Below, piece after piece: positions 18,033-26,355 of a stretch of DNA of 64,000 nucleotides. This DNA is from Desulfovibrio sp. TomC (lineage in GTDB: Bacteria; Desulfobacterota; Desulfovibrionia; Desulfovibrionales; Desulfovibrionaceae), in contig NZ_JSEH01000025.1 in the NCBI RefSeq assembly GCF_000801335.2, forward strand, positions 1 to 64,000, written 5' to 3'. Position 1 is the stretch's first letter. The number at the start of each line of letters is the position of its first letter. Both the position numbers and the translations under genes were made by a program. The notes below the pieces were generated by a model, which was given only the letters and a program-made list of their open reading frames with translations, was not told where the DNA came from and ran no database searches.

Positions 18033-18060
18033 TTGACTATCCGAACCTCATCGTTATGGT
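18033..18060 (+). promoter_or_regulatory. Possible sigma70-type promoter of nifU
   Basis: TTGACT at 18033-18038 is followed after 16 bases by TATGGT at 18055-18060. This lies about 118 bases before the nifU start and is the best promoter-like pair in the crcB-nifU gap. Confidence 0.4.
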
Positions 18061-18177
18061 ATGAATTTCCTGCCGCTCTTTGAAAAAAACGGGCCCCGCC
18101 CCTTTTCGCAAGTTGCCCTTTGCGGCATACACTGGCGTTGCGCCAATCGGCCCACAGCCGATGAAACGGAGGTCACT

Positions 18178-19026
18178 ATGTGGGAATATACAGATAAAGT
18201 CAGGGATCATTTTCTCAATCCGAGAAATGTCGGCAGTCTTGAGGACGCCAATGCCGTGGGCGAGGTCGGCTCGCTGGCCTGCGGCGACGCGCTCAAGCTT
18301 TTTCTCAAGATCAACGACGCCGGGGTCATCGAGGACGCCCGGTTTCAGACCTTCGGCTGCGCCTCGGCCATTGCCTCCAGTTCGGTTTTGACCGAACTGC
18401 TCAAGGGCAAGACCATTGAGGAAGCCCGGGCGTTGACCAACAAGGACATCGCCGACGATCTGGGCGGGCTGCCCAAGGAAAAGATGCACTGTTCGGTCAT
18501 GGGCCAGGAAGCCTTGGAAGCGGCCTTGGCCGATTATCTGGGCGAGAAGGCCCCGGCCCATGAGCCTGAGGGCGAGCTGGTGTGCAAGTGCTTCGGCGTC
18601 TACGACGGCCAGATTCGCCGGGCCATCCGGGAAAACAAGCTGACCACCGTCGAAGAGGTCACGGACTTCACCAAGGCCGGCGGCGGCTGCGGCGATTGCC
18701 TGGAAAAGCTGGCCGGCATCCTGGCCGAGGAACTGGGACAGGCAGCGGCCAAGCCGTTGGTCGAATTGCAGGTGAAGCGGCCCATGACCAATCTGGAGCG
18801 GGTCAAGCTCGTGACCAAGGTAATGGAAGAGGAAATCCGTCCGAACCTGAAAAAGGACGGCGGCGACATCGAACTGGTGGACATTGACGGCACCACGGTC
18901 TTCGTTTCCCTGCGCGGCGCCTGCAAGGGCTGTCCGAGCAGCAACGTGACGCTGACGGAATTCGTCCAGAAGCGGTTGCAGGAACTGGTCGATCCGGCCA
19001 TCACGGTCAAGGGGGCGGGAAAATGA
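18178..19026 (+). CDS. nifU: Modular iron-sulfur scaffold protein NifU
   Basis: The protein has about 282 residues in three parts. An IscU-like N-terminal domain has Cys35 in LACGDA and a later cysteine in MHCSVMG. A central BFD-like 2Fe-2S domain contains CKCFGVYDGQ and GGCGDC. A C-terminal Nfu domain has CKGCPSS. The full three-domain form is the nitrogen-fixation and anaerobe type. The ATG at 18178 follows GGAGG by a few bases; an upstream frame from 18061 is not supported. The stop overlaps the nifS start by 4 bases. No nif structural gene is visible, so it may be the general Fe-S scaffold of this anaerobe. Confidence 0.95.
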   Translation: MWEYTDKVRDHFLNPRNVGSLEDANAVGEVGSLACGDALKLFLKINDAGVIEDARFQTFGCASAIASSSVLTELLKGKTIEEARALTNKDIADDLGGLPKEKMHCSVMGQEALEAALADYLGEKAPAHEPEGELVCKCFGVYDGQIRRAIRENKLTTVEEVTDFTKAGGGCGDCLEKLAGILAEELGQAAAKPLVELQVKRPMTNLERVKLVTKVMEEEIRPNLKKDGGDIELVDIDGTTVFVSLRGACKGCPSSNVTLTEFVQKRLQELVDPAITVKGAGK

Positions 19027-20207
19027 AGCCGGTTTATTTCGACAACAACGCCACGACCATGGTGGCTCCGGAAGTTGTGGCCGAGATGTTGCCGTTTTTG
19101 TCCGAATATTACGGCAATCCGTCGAGCATGCATTCCTTTGGCGGCCAGGTCGGGACGAAGCTCAAAGAGGCGCGAAGCGCCATTGCCGGGGTGCTTGGCT
19201 GCCAGCCCGAGGAGCTGATTTTTACCTCCTGCGGCTCCGAGGGCGACAACACCGCCATCTTAAGCGCCCTGGCCGCCCAGCCGGACAAGCGCCATATCGT
19301 CACCACCCGGGTGGAGCATCCGGCGGTCCTCAGTCTGGCCAAGCATCTGGAAGAAAAAGGCTATGAGGTGACGTATCTCGGCGTGGACGAAAAAGGCCGG
19401 CTGAACCTTGATGAACTGGGCCAAGCCATCCGCAAGGATACGGCTATCGTCTCCATCATGTACGCCAACAATGAAACCGGCGTGATTTTTCCGCTGCCCG
19501 AGATTGCGGCCCTGTGCAAGGCGCGCGGCGTGTTGCTCCATACCGACGCGGTCCAGGCCGTGGGCAAGGTCGCCATCGACCTGTCCAAACTGCCCGTGGA
19601 CATGCTGGTCCTCTCCGGCCACAAGCTCCATGCCCCCAAGGGCGTGGGCGTCCTTTTCGTGCGCAAGGGCACGCCGTTTCGCCCGTTTCTCATCGGCGGC
19701 CACCAGGAACGCGGCCGTCGGGCCGGGACCGAGAATACCGCCGGCATCATTGCCCTGGCCAAGGCCATGACCCTGGCCAAGGAGCATATGGCCGAGGAAA
19801 ACACCCGGGTGAAAGCCCTGCGCGACCGCCTCGAAGCCGGCATCCTGGCCGCCGTGCCCCATGCCCAGATAAACGGCGACACCGAGCATCGGCTGCCCAA
19901 CACCACAAGCATTGCCTTTAAGTTCGTTGAAGGCGAAGCCATCCTGCTCATGCTCGACCAGTACGGCATCTGCGCCAGCTCCGGCTCGGCCTGCACCTCG
20001 GGCAGCCTCGAACCCTCCCACGTGCTGCGGGCCATGGGCGTGCCGTTCACCTACGCCCACGGTTCCATTCGATTCAGCCTCTCGCGTTACACCACCGAGG
20101 CCGACGTGGATCTGGTGCTGGAGAAATTGCCGGGCATCATCGAAACCCTGCGGCGCATGTCGCCGTTTCGCGAAGAAGACGCTGCCAAACCTGCCTGCAC
20201 CTGCTAA
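19023..20207 (+). CDS. nifS: Cysteine desulfurase NifS/IscS-like
   Basis: The 394-residue PLP enzyme has the PLP-binding lysine in LSGHKLHAPKG and the catalytic cysteine loop CASSGSACTSGS. It takes sulfur from cysteine for Fe-S cluster assembly on NifU. The start overlaps nifU by ATGA, so translation is coupled. The C-terminus ends in PACTC, a small extra cysteine pair. Confidence 0.95.
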   Translation: MKPVYFDNNATTMVAPEVVAEMLPFLSEYYGNPSSMHSFGGQVGTKLKEARSAIAGVLGCQPEELIFTSCGSEGDNTAILSALAAQPDKRHIVTTRVEHPAVLSLAKHLEEKGYEVTYLGVDEKGRLNLDELGQAIRKDTAIVSIMYANNETGVIFPLPEIAALCKARGVLLHTDAVQAVGKVAIDLSKLPVDMLVLSGHKLHAPKGVGVLFVRKGTPFRPFLIGGHQERGRRAGTENTAGIIALAKAMTLAKEHMAEENTRVKALRDRLEAGILAAVPHAQINGDTEHRLPNTTSIAFKFVEGEAILLMLDQYGICASSGSACTSGSLEPSHVLRAMGVPFTYAHGSIRFSLSRYTTEADVDLVLEKLPGIIETLRRMSPFREEDAAKPACTC

Positions 20208-20264
20208 TGTCGGGACGCAGTCCTGGCAACGCTCCAGGGCTGCGTCCGGGCAACAGGAGTCATC

Positions 20265-21194
20265 ATGCACGTATACAATGACATGACCGAACTGGTGGGC
20301 GCGACGCCCATGGTGTGGCTCACACGGCTGGCCGAGGGCTGTTCGGCCCGGGTGGCGGCCAAGCTGGAATCGTTTAATCCGTGTTCGTCGGTCAAGGACC
20401 GGATCGGCGTGGCCATGATCCGGGCGGCCGAGCGCGAGGGGCGCGTCGGGCCAGGCACGGTGGTGGTGGAGCCGACGTCGGGCAATACCGGCATCGGGCT
20501 GGCCTTTATGTGCGCGGTGCGCGGCTACCGGCTGCTTTTAACCATGCCCGAGTCCATGAGCGTGGAGCGGCGCACCCTGCTTAAGGGATTTGGGGCCGAA
20601 TTGGTGCTGACTCCGGCGGCCAAGGGCATGACGGGCGCGGTCGAACGAGCGCGCGAACTCGTGGCCGAGATTCCCGGGGCCTTTATGCCCATGCAGTTTG
20701 CCAATCCGGCCAACCCGGATACCCATGCCCAGACCACCGGCCCGGAAATCTGGGAAGACACCGACGGCGCAGTGGATATCTTTGTGGCCGGCGTTGGCAC
20801 CGGCGGCACCATTACCGGCGTTGCCCGGGCGCTCAAGGCCAAGAAGCCGGCAGTTCGGGCCGTGGCCGTGGAACCGGCCGCCTCGCCGGTGCTGTCCGGT
20901 GGCAAGCCGGGGCCCCACGCCATCCAGGGCATTGGCGCGGGTTTTATTCCCGAGGTCTTGGACCGAAGCCTCGTGGATGAAGTCTTCACCGTGGAAAACG
21001 AGGCGGCCATGGCCATGGCCCGGCGGCTGTTGCGCGAGGAGGGCATCTTGTGCGGCATCTCGTCCGGGGCCAATGCCTATGCCGCCCTGGAGATTGCCAA
21101 GCGCCCGGAGAATGCCGGCAAGGTGGTCGTTTTTATCGTTTGCGACACGGGGGAGCGCTATCTCTCCACGCCGCTTTTTACCGAGGGGGTCTGA
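20265..21194 (+). CDS. cysK: Cysteine synthase (O-acetylserine sulfhydrylase)
   Basis: The 309-residue PLP enzyme has the PLP lysine in [11 protein letters not shown] (Lys44), the substrate loop PTSGNTGIG and the phosphate-binding motif [10 protein letters not shown]. It makes cysteine from O-acetylserine and sulfide. It sits 57 bases after nifS, and its TGA overlaps the ATG of cysE. The group thus makes cysteine and then extracts its sulfur for clusters. Confidence 0.95.
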   Translation: MHVYNDMTELVGATPMVWLTRLAEGCSARVAAKLESFNPCSSVKDRIGVAMIRAAEREGRVGPGTVVVEPTSGNTGIGLAFMCAVRGYRLLLTMPESMSVERRTLLKGFGAELVLTPAAKGMTGAVERARELVAEIPGAFMPMQFANPANPDTHAQTTGPEIWEDTDGAVDIFVAGVGTGGTITGVARALKAKKPAVRAVAVEPAASPVLSGGKPGPHAIQGIGAGFIPEVLDRSLVDEVFTVENEAAMAMARRLLREEGILCGISSGANAYAALEIAKRPENAGKVVVFIVCDTGERYLSTPLFTEGV

Positions 21195-22141
21195 TGCCTG
21201 CCGATTCGATCCGGCTGCCCCGCCCCAAACGGCGTACGCCGGTGGAGTGGGTCACGGAAATGCTGTGCGAGGAGGCCTCCTACCAGAAGGTCTACCATCG
21301 GCCGCTGCATGACGAGCCCATGCCGTCGGTGGCGGTCCTGGAAGAGGTCATGGAACGGCTGCGCGGCGCGATCTTTCCCGGCTATTTCGGCCATTCCGAC
21401 GTCGCGCCGGAAAATATGCGCTTTCATATCGGGGCCAGCCTGGACGCGGTCTACAAGCTCCTGACCGATCAGGTCCGGCGCGGACACTGTTTTTTTTGCG
21501 AAATAAACGAGGCCGGCAATTGCCAGGAATGCCAGGAGCGGGCCGAGCGGCTGGTGGGGGATTTCCTCATGCGCCTGCCCGACATCCGCGAGGCCCTGGC
21601 CGAGGACGCCCAGGCCGCCTATGAGGGCGACCCGGCCTCGCGTTCCCCCGGCGAGACGATTTTCTGTTACCCGAGCCTGACCGCGCTCACCCACCACCGG
21701 GTGGCTCATGAGTTGCACAAGCTTGGCGTGGATCTCATTCCGCGCATCATCTCCGAGATGGCCCATTCCCGCACCGGCATCGACATCCACCCCGGGGCCA
21801 CCATCGGCCGGCGGTTTTTTATTGACCACGGCACCGGCACGGTCATCGGCGAGACCTGCATCATCGGCGACAACGTGCGGCTCTATCAGGGCGTCACCCT
21901 TGGGGCCAAGAGTTTTCCCAAGGATGAGGCCGGGGTGCTGGTCAAGGGCATTGCCCGCCATCCGGTCGTCGAGGACGATGTGGTGATCTACGCCGGGGCC
22001 ACGGCCCTGGGGCGCATCACCATTGGCAAGGGTGCGGTCATCGGCGGCAATGTCTGGGTGGTGGACGACGTTCCGGCCGGGGCGCGCATTGCCCAGCAAG
22101 GTCCTGGCGGCGTGCTTATCCGCGACGGCGCGGGCATCTGA
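21194..22141 (+). CDS. cysE: Serine O-acetyltransferase with cysteine-rich insert
   Basis: The protein has about 315 residues. The C-terminal half is a left-handed hexapeptide-repeat helix with DIHPGATIGRRFFIDHG and GETCIIGDNV, typical of CysE/EpsC. It acetylates serine to O-acetylserine for CysK. The N-terminal half holds an unusual CFFC then, 7 residues on, CQEC at about residues 98-111, which could bind metal. The start is fixed by the TGATG overlap with cysK. The expected CysE-CysK complex C-terminus normally ends in Ile, and this protein ends GAGI, which fits. Confidence 0.93.
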   Translation: MPADSIRLPRPKRRTPVEWVTEMLCEEASYQKVYHRPLHDEPMPSVAVLEEVMERLRGAIFPGYFGHSDVAPENMRFHIGASLDAVYKLLTDQVRRGHCFFCEINEAGNCQECQERAERLVGDFLMRLPDIREALAEDAQAAYEGDPASRSPGETIFCYPSLTALTHHRVAHELHKLGVDLIPRIISEMAHSRTGIDIHPGATIGRRFFIDHGTGTVIGETCIIGDNVRLYQGVTLGAKSFPKDEAGVLVKGIARHPVVEDDVVIYAGATALGRITIGKGAVIGGNVWVVDDVPAGARIAQQGPGGVLIRDGAGI

Positions 22142-22172
22142 CCCGTCTTTTTCCCCAGCCCGGCGGACACAC

Positions 22173-22210
22173 GAAAGCCCGGTCGCAACAGGCGTTGCGG
22201 CCGGGCTTTC
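22173..22210. terminator. Bidirectional terminator between cysE and mop
   Basis: The outer 10-bp stem GAAAGCCCGG with CCGGGCTTTC is extended by an inner GCAAC with GTTGC stem. It separates convergent cysE and the first mop gene. Confidence 0.85.
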
Positions 22211-22229
22211 GGCATTGGCAGGGGAATGC

Positions 22230-22439
22230 CTAGTCGGAGACGATCATGACGCTGGAGGCCTTGACCATGGCCTTGACCTTGGCCCCGGCCTTGAGCCCCA
22301 TGGCTTCGGCGGATTCCTTGGTGATGACCGAAACGATCTCGACGCCGGGGGCGGCTTCGACAACGACTTCGGCGTTGACCAGACCGATGGTGACCTTCTT
22401 GACGGTGCCGGGGATCAGATTGCGGGCGCTGACTTTCAT
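22230..22439 (-). CDS. mop: Molybdopterin/molybdate-binding protein Mop (copy 2)
   Basis: The 69-residue protein consists of one TOBE/Mop domain with the N-terminus MKVSARNLIPGTV and ends ASSVMIVSD. Such proteins bind molybdate or tungstate in a multimeric shell. It is almost identical to the gene 31 bases upstream (about 65 of 69 residues), so it is the second copy of a tandem duplication. Confidence 0.92.
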   Translation of the reverse strand: MKVSARNLIPGTVKKVTIGLVNAEVVVEAAPGVEIVSVITKESAEAMGLKAGAKVKAMVKASSVMIVSD

Positions 22440-22470
22440 GGGAGTTATCCTTTTGGGGTAAGAGTTTTAA

Positions 22471-22680
22471 TTACTCGGAGACGATCATGACACTGGACGC
22501 CTTGACCATGGCCTTGACCTTGGCCCCGGCTTTGATGCCCATGGCCTCGGCGGATTCCTTGGTGATGACCGAAACGATCTCGACGCCGGGGGCGGCTTCG
22601 ATGACGACTTCGGCGTTGACCATGCCGATGGTGACTTTCTTGACGGTGCCGGGGATCAGATTGCGGGCGCTGACTTTCAT
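22471..22680 (-). CDS. mop: Molybdopterin/molybdate-binding protein Mop (copy 1)
   Basis: The 69-residue single Mop domain starts MKVSARNLIPGTV and ends ASSVMIVSE. The differences from the downstream copy are conservative (for example Met/Leu and Ile/Val changes). A good AGGAGG lies before the start. An upstream palindrome at 22769-22800 may control both copies. A longer frame from 22755 is not supported. Confidence 0.92.
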   Translation of the reverse strand: MKVSARNLIPGTVKKVTIGMVNAEVVIEAAPGVEIVSVITKESAEAMGIKAGAKVKAMVKASSVMIVSE

Positions 22681-22768
22681 GGTGCGGCCTCCTTGGGCGA
22701 TTGAAGTTTGTTTGGGGACGGCTATGTGGCGAACCCTTGTTGCTTGAGGAGACAATAAGGCGGATCTT

Positions 22769-22800
22769 ACTCACACGCAAATTATTTTTTTCGTGTGAGT
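22769..22800. promoter_or_regulatory. Inverted repeat upstream of the mop genes
   Basis: The arms ACTCACACG and CGTGTGAGT are perfect 9-base complements with an AT-rich 14-base spacer. The position about 90 bases before mop copy 1 suits an operator. It does not match the known ModE box, so the regulator is unknown. Confidence 0.45.
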
Positions 22801-22847
22801 AGTGTTTCTTTTAACATTAATAATAGTGGATAATTAGCTTTGTAAGG

Positions 22848-22870
22848 ATCACGGAATTAAGTTTCGTGAT
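22848..22870. promoter_or_regulatory. Second AT-rich inverted repeat
   Basis: ATCACGGAA pairs with TTTCGTGAT around a 5-base loop with one G-T pair. Function is unknown. Confidence 0.35.
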
Positions 22871-23262
22871 TGTTTGGGACAATTTGGGACTCAAGTTGTT
22901 TTGTTTTTGTATTTCAGATAATTGTGATGAAAATTTGGTGAGGGAGGGGCCTGCTCCTGTGCCCGACTGGGCAGCGCGTCGGGCCGGCCGTTTGGCTGAC
23001 AGTGCCATGCCGGGTGCGTCAATCCGGGATGGCGGAGTCCGAGAATGAGACAGGAAGGCCGGCGCATGGGCGCGCGCGTAGCAGAGGTTTCTGCCCTGTT
23101 GTTTGGAGACGGCTTCGACCCTGGCCGGACAGGACGCGCCCGTCTGCCCGGCCAGGGAGGCCTGTGTACCTTTCAGACATGCTCGGCCGACGGCTGACCA
23201 GGGCGACTGGGGTGATTGGAACCGGCCGGCATGTCTGCATCGCCCTGAGCCGGGGGCAGGTG

Positions 23263-24072
23263 TTATTTCTCGGCCGTAAAATCCAGGCGCACCACCACGG
23301 TCGGATCAAGCACCTGGAAGGTGAAGGACTCCAGGAAAAACAGCGCCACTTTCTCGGTGTCGTGGGAGGCGTAGCCGATGGCAATATCGCCGCCAAGGGT
23401 CATTTCCAGGTCGCCGCCCCGGGTGGAGAGGACGTAGGCCTCCTCGATAAAGGGACTGACAATGACCTGACCGCCAAGCATGGTTTCCAGATACTGGGAC
23501 AAGGGGTAGCCCCGGACGTGGCCGGAAAGGGCCACCCACATTTCCGGTCCCACCACCAGGGCGTAGGGACCCTCGACCGAAGTCTTGCGCAGGGCGGTGA
23601 GCGCCTTGGACACCTTGTCGGCAATGTCCTCGGGATCGCCCGAAACCAGCATCCGGGTTTGGCTGGAGACTTCCGACAAGCCCTTGATGCCGGCCGGGGC
23701 AAACCCATGGTAAAGGGCCTCCTCTTCGAACCGGGCCAGCTTTTCGGCGGCTTGGTCCAGGGCGGCCAGATCGATGTCCTTGCCGCCCCGGGCCGCATTG
23801 TCGATTTCCGCGATGTCCAGGGTGAAGGGGACTTTGACCTCGACGAGCGGCTTGACCTGATGCAGGCCGTAGGTGATGCCGGAGACCGACTGGGCCTTGG
23901 CGTATTCGATGCGCCCCAGCGGCACGGCAGCGAATTCCCAGCCAAGCGGGCCGGCGACGTCCACCACCCGGCGGCCGGACAGCATGGTGGTGAGCGTCTG
24001 GCGGGCGCGGCTGTCTACGGCCTGCCAGGCGGCGGCGGTTATCGGGGCGAGATCGCGTTTTAAAATATCCAT
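23263..24072 (-). CDS. Encapsulin shell protein (family 1)
   Basis: The protein has about 269 residues. It starts MDILKRDLAPI and ends LDFTAEK and has the HK97-fold encapsulin signature, with VDVAGPLGWEFAAVPLGR near the start and GGDIAIGYASHDTEKVALFF near the end. It assembles into a nanocompartment with a cargo enzyme inside. The ATG at 24072 follows GGGAG by 5 bases and gives the usual N-terminus; a second ATG four codons upstream overlaps the repeat. The gene is directly downstream of an encapsulated ferritin carrying a targeting tail. Confidence 0.95.
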   Translation of the reverse strand: MDILKRDLAPITAAAWQAVDSRARQTLTTMLSGRRVVDVAGPLGWEFAAVPLGRIEYAKAQSVSGITYGLHQVKPLVEVKVPFTLDIAEIDNAARGGKDIDLAALDQAAEKLARFEEEALYHGFAPAGIKGLSEVSSQTRMLVSGDPEDIADKVSKALTALRKTSVEGPYALVVGPEMWVALSGHVRGYPLSQYLETMLGGQVIVSPFIEEAYVLSTRGGDLEMTLGGDIAIGYASHDTEKVALFFLESFTFQVLDPTVVVRLDFTAEK

Positions 24073-24073
24073 G

Positions 24074-24223
24074 GCGTCTCCCATGCGTGGTTAGCAGGTT
24101 CCACTTGGCGCATAGTCCGGCGGTCCGGGACACTGCGTCTGCCGTATCTGGAGCGGGTTCCAACCTGGCACACAGTCCGGCCGTCCAGGACGATGCGTCT
24201 CCCAAACGTGGTTAGCGGGTTCC
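24074..24223 (-). repeat. 60-bp tandem repeats between cargo and shell genes
   Basis: There are two full units (24074-24134 and 24135-24194) and a partial third (24195-24223), each beginning GCGTCT on the plus strand. The third unit overlaps the last codons and stop of the ferritin gene, and the first unit overlaps the ribosome site of the shell gene. The units differ by substitutions, so the duplication is not brand new. Confidence 0.8.
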
Positions 24224-24595
24224 CTTGAGGCTGCCGATGCCAAGCGAACCGGAGCCGGCGGAGCGGGCGTTCTGGGGCGCTTCGCCGGTTACGCCTTCGC
24301 TTGTTGCGGCGTCCTCCAGGGCGGTGATGTCGCCGGTGGTGAAGAGATAGGTGCGCATGACCGCGTCCCAGCCCGGCATGGTGCGGCGCAACCATTCCAG
24401 GCCCATGATGGCGTGTTCCATTTCCTCGTCGCGGTTATGGGCCATGATGGCCTTGATCTGGGGATCGGAAGCCGCCGCCACCCGCTGGTGGTACCAGTTG
24501 ATGGCTTCGATTTCTTCTTTGAGGCTCGAGAGCGCCCGGACGAAATCCCGATCCAGGGGCGAAAGTTCGGCGACAGGCTCGTGATACTGATCCAT
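24212..24595 (-). CDS. Encapsulated ferritin-like protein (EncFtn)
   Basis: The 127-residue protein has the helix motifs EEIEAINWYHQR and HNRDEEMEHAIMG with the iron-binding Glu and His residues of encapsulated ferritins. Two such monomers build a ferroxidase site in a ring-shaped multimer. After a flexible stretch, the last 11 residues SLGIGSLKGTR form the encapsulin-targeting peptide. It oxidises iron for storage inside the shell encoded just downstream. A small hairpin lies before its start. Confidence 0.96.
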   Translation of the reverse strand: MDQYHEPVAELSPLDRDFVRALSSLKEEIEAINWYHQRVAAASDPQIKAIMAHNRDEEMEHAIMGLEWLRRTMPGWDAVMRTYLFTTGDITALEDAATSEGVTGEAPQNARSAGSGSLGIGSLKGTR

Positions 24596-24610
24596 GACTC
24601 CTCCTTGGAA

Positions 24611-24636
24611 AACCCGGTCGGTGGTCCCACCGGGTT
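24611..24636 (-). promoter_or_regulatory. Leader hairpin before the encapsulated ferritin gene
   Basis: AACCCGGT at 24611-24618 pairs with ACCGGGTT at 24629-24636. It lies about 15-40 bases before the EncFtn ATG and close to its AAGGAGG ribosome site. It may affect translation. It is not an iron box. Confidence 0.4.
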
Positions 24637-24724
24637 GCCGAGTTTGGAGCCAACTATGCCACAGCCCACAGCGAATGCAACGCCTGGACGCAGCAAATTT
24701 GGCGTCAATTGCGACGCTGGCGCG

Positions 24725-25357
24725 TCACAGGAGAATCAGGTTCTTCAGTTCGTTCGTGTCGTTAGCAGCCGGCGGGAAGTGCGGGGCGAGACGTTCGGCC
24801 AGGGTGTCGATACAGGCGGTCAGGGCCTTGGTCTGGCGGCCCTGGGCAATGCCTTGGGTCAGGGCGGCGGTGGCCGCATCCAGGACCTTGGCATCAAGTT
24901 TGCCGACCAGGCCGGTGTCGGGCTGCAGGACCACCAGCCGCTCAAAGACCGAGACATAGATGAGGACCGCGTTTCGGGCCTTGGTCTCGGTCAGGCCATG
25001 GTTGATAAAGGCGGCCTGGGCCGCCTGCCGGGTTTCGCGCCAGGCCCGGTCCCGGGCGACGAACAGACGCTTTACGGCCGGAAGGCGCTTGGCCGCCTCA
25101 AAACCGACCAGGGCGAACAGGCCAAAGAACAGGAGAAAAAACCACATGTTGCGCGTGCCGAAGGCCAGACACAGGAGCAGGCCGGCGGTCAACCCGACAA
25201 CTACGGCACAGGCCAGATCGGCCTTGGGATAGTCGTCGCTGGCCCCGACCACCATGGGCACGAACTCGGCCGAGGTCCGCTTCTCGGCCGCGCCAACCGC
25301 CGCCACAATCGCATCCCGGTCGGCCGGGGATAAAAACGTATCCACAAGCTTTCGCAT
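24725..25357 (-). CDS. TPM-domain membrane protein
   Basis: The protein has about 210 residues. A TPM domain (named for YgcG-like proteins) is split around two membrane segments near residues 50-90, and the rest ends in a hydrophilic tail. The ATG at 25357 follows AGGAG by 6 bases; an ATG two codons earlier overlaps that site. It follows a larger TPM gene by about 9 bases and lemA, a common set whose function is not settled. Confidence 0.75.
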   Translation of the reverse strand: MRKLVDTFLSPADRDAIVAAVGAAEKRTSAEFVPMVVGASDDYPKADLACAVVVGLTAGLLLCLAFGTRNMWFFLLFFGLFALVGFEAAKRLPAVKRLFVARDRAWRETRQAAQAAFINHGLTETKARNAVLIYVSVFERLVVLQPDTGLVGKLDAKVLDAATAALTQGIAQGRQTKALTACIDTLAERLAPHFPPAANDTNELKNLILL

Positions 25358-25366
25358 GGTCATCTC

Positions 25367-26302
25367 CTACCAGCTTCCCGACGAGCCGCCGCCGCCAAAC
25401 GAGCCGCCGCCGCCGGAAAATCCGCCGCCGCCCCCGGACGTGCCACCGCCGCCGATGAAAAAACCGCCGCCGCCGCCGCGTCCGCCCCGAAAGAGAAACG
25501 GCCCGACAAGGCCAAGCACGACGCCGCCCACGAGCAGGAGGGCCAGCATGGCCAGGGGCAGGGCAAAAAAAGCCCCGAGGACCGGCAGGGCCACGCCGAA
25601 GATGCCGGCCCGGGCCAGGGCCGGCATCCCGGAAAGCAGGGCGGTCAGAATCATGGCCAGGATAAACAGCCCGAAAAAGGCGTTGTCGTCATGGCCGGAG
25701 GATTTTTCGGTTTCCGGGGGAGCCGTGTATTCGCCGCGGGAACCTTCGATGATGCCCTTGACGCCGGCTTCGATGCCGGCGTCGAAATTGCCGGCCTTAA
25801 ACGCCGGCACGATGGCGTTGTCGATGATGCGTCCGGTCAGGGCGTCGGTGAGGCGGCCCTCCAGGCCGTAGCCCACCTCGATGCGCACTTTGCGGTCGTT
25901 TTTACTGACCAAAAGGAGCACCCCGTTGTCCTTGCCCTTCTGGCCGATGCCCCAGGCCTGGGCGACCTTGACGCTGTAGTCCTCAAGCGGCTCGCCCTCC
26001 AGGGACGGGATGGTCAGCACCACCACCTGGGTGGAGTCGGTGCGCTCGAAGGCGGCGAGTTGGCTGTCCAGGCGGGCAGCCGCATCCGGCGAGAGGAGAC
26101 GGGCCGTGTCGTTGACCCGTCCCTGCAGGCGGGGCACGCCAAGGGCCAGGGCCGTGGCGGCGAGCAGAGCCAGGACGGCGAACAGGGCGCCAAGGCCGGC
26201 CAGCCCGGGCCATCTCCCTAGCCGCTTCGCTCCGATCGGACCCTGGCCAGAGGGGAGGATTTGCGCCGCGGCGGCGGCTTTGATCGAGGGTCGTCGCATC
26301 AT
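25367..26302 (-). CDS. TPM-domain (YgcG-type) protein with glycine-rich tail
   Basis: The 311-residue protein has an N-terminal membrane segment near residues 35-52 and then a TPM domain starting VNDTARLLSPDAAARL. After that come two to three hydrophobic segments and a tail dominated by glycine with Ser and Phe, ending SSGSW. The TPM part faces the periplasm. ATG at 26302 and 26299 both fit AAGGAG. The Gly tail is typical of this family. The gene follows lemA by about 53 bases. Confidence 0.88.
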   Translation of the reverse strand: MMRRPSIKAAAAAQILPSGQGPIGAKRLGRWPGLAGLGALFAVLALLAATALALGVPRLQGRVNDTARLLSPDAAARLDSQLAAFERTDSTQVVVLTIPSLEGEPLEDYSVKVAQAWGIGQKGKDNGVLLLVSKNDRKVRIEVGYGLEGRLTDALTGRIIDNAIVPAFKAGNFDAGIEAGVKGIIEGSRGEYTAPPETEKSSGHDDNAFFGLFILAMILTALLSGMPALARAGIFGVALPVLGAFFALPLAMLALLLVGGVVLGLVGPFLFRGGRGGGGGFFIGGGGTSGGGGGFSGGGGSFGGGGSSGSW

Positions 26303-26355
26303 CGCTCCTTGGGCCGGGCTGCGGCCGGGCCGCCTCCCAGCGTTCGCGCATCAGG

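Larger units (their letters stand above)
22681..23262. other. Non-coding gap, AT-rich centre
   Basis: The gap between the mop pair and encapsulin has an AT-rich part at about 22745-22940 with two inverted repeats and the direct repeat TTTGGGAC at about 22872-22889. The remaining 23000-23262 is GC-rich and contains no frame that I can support. Confidence 0.6.

Noticed and set aside
17929-18060. Fluoride riboswitch before crcB on the minus strand
   Set aside because: It has GATGAGG and GATGCCT elements but the spacing (about 90 bases) and missing conserved joints do not match.
22681-22768. Molybdenum cofactor riboswitch upstream of mop
   Set aside because: No multi-branched core is visible; only a simple ribosome site and an upstream palindrome.
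25367-25566. Plus-strand and minus-strand proline-rich frames over the glycine-rich tail of the TPM gene
   Set aside because: They are the antisense of Gly-rich codons (GGN/CCN) and not independent genes.
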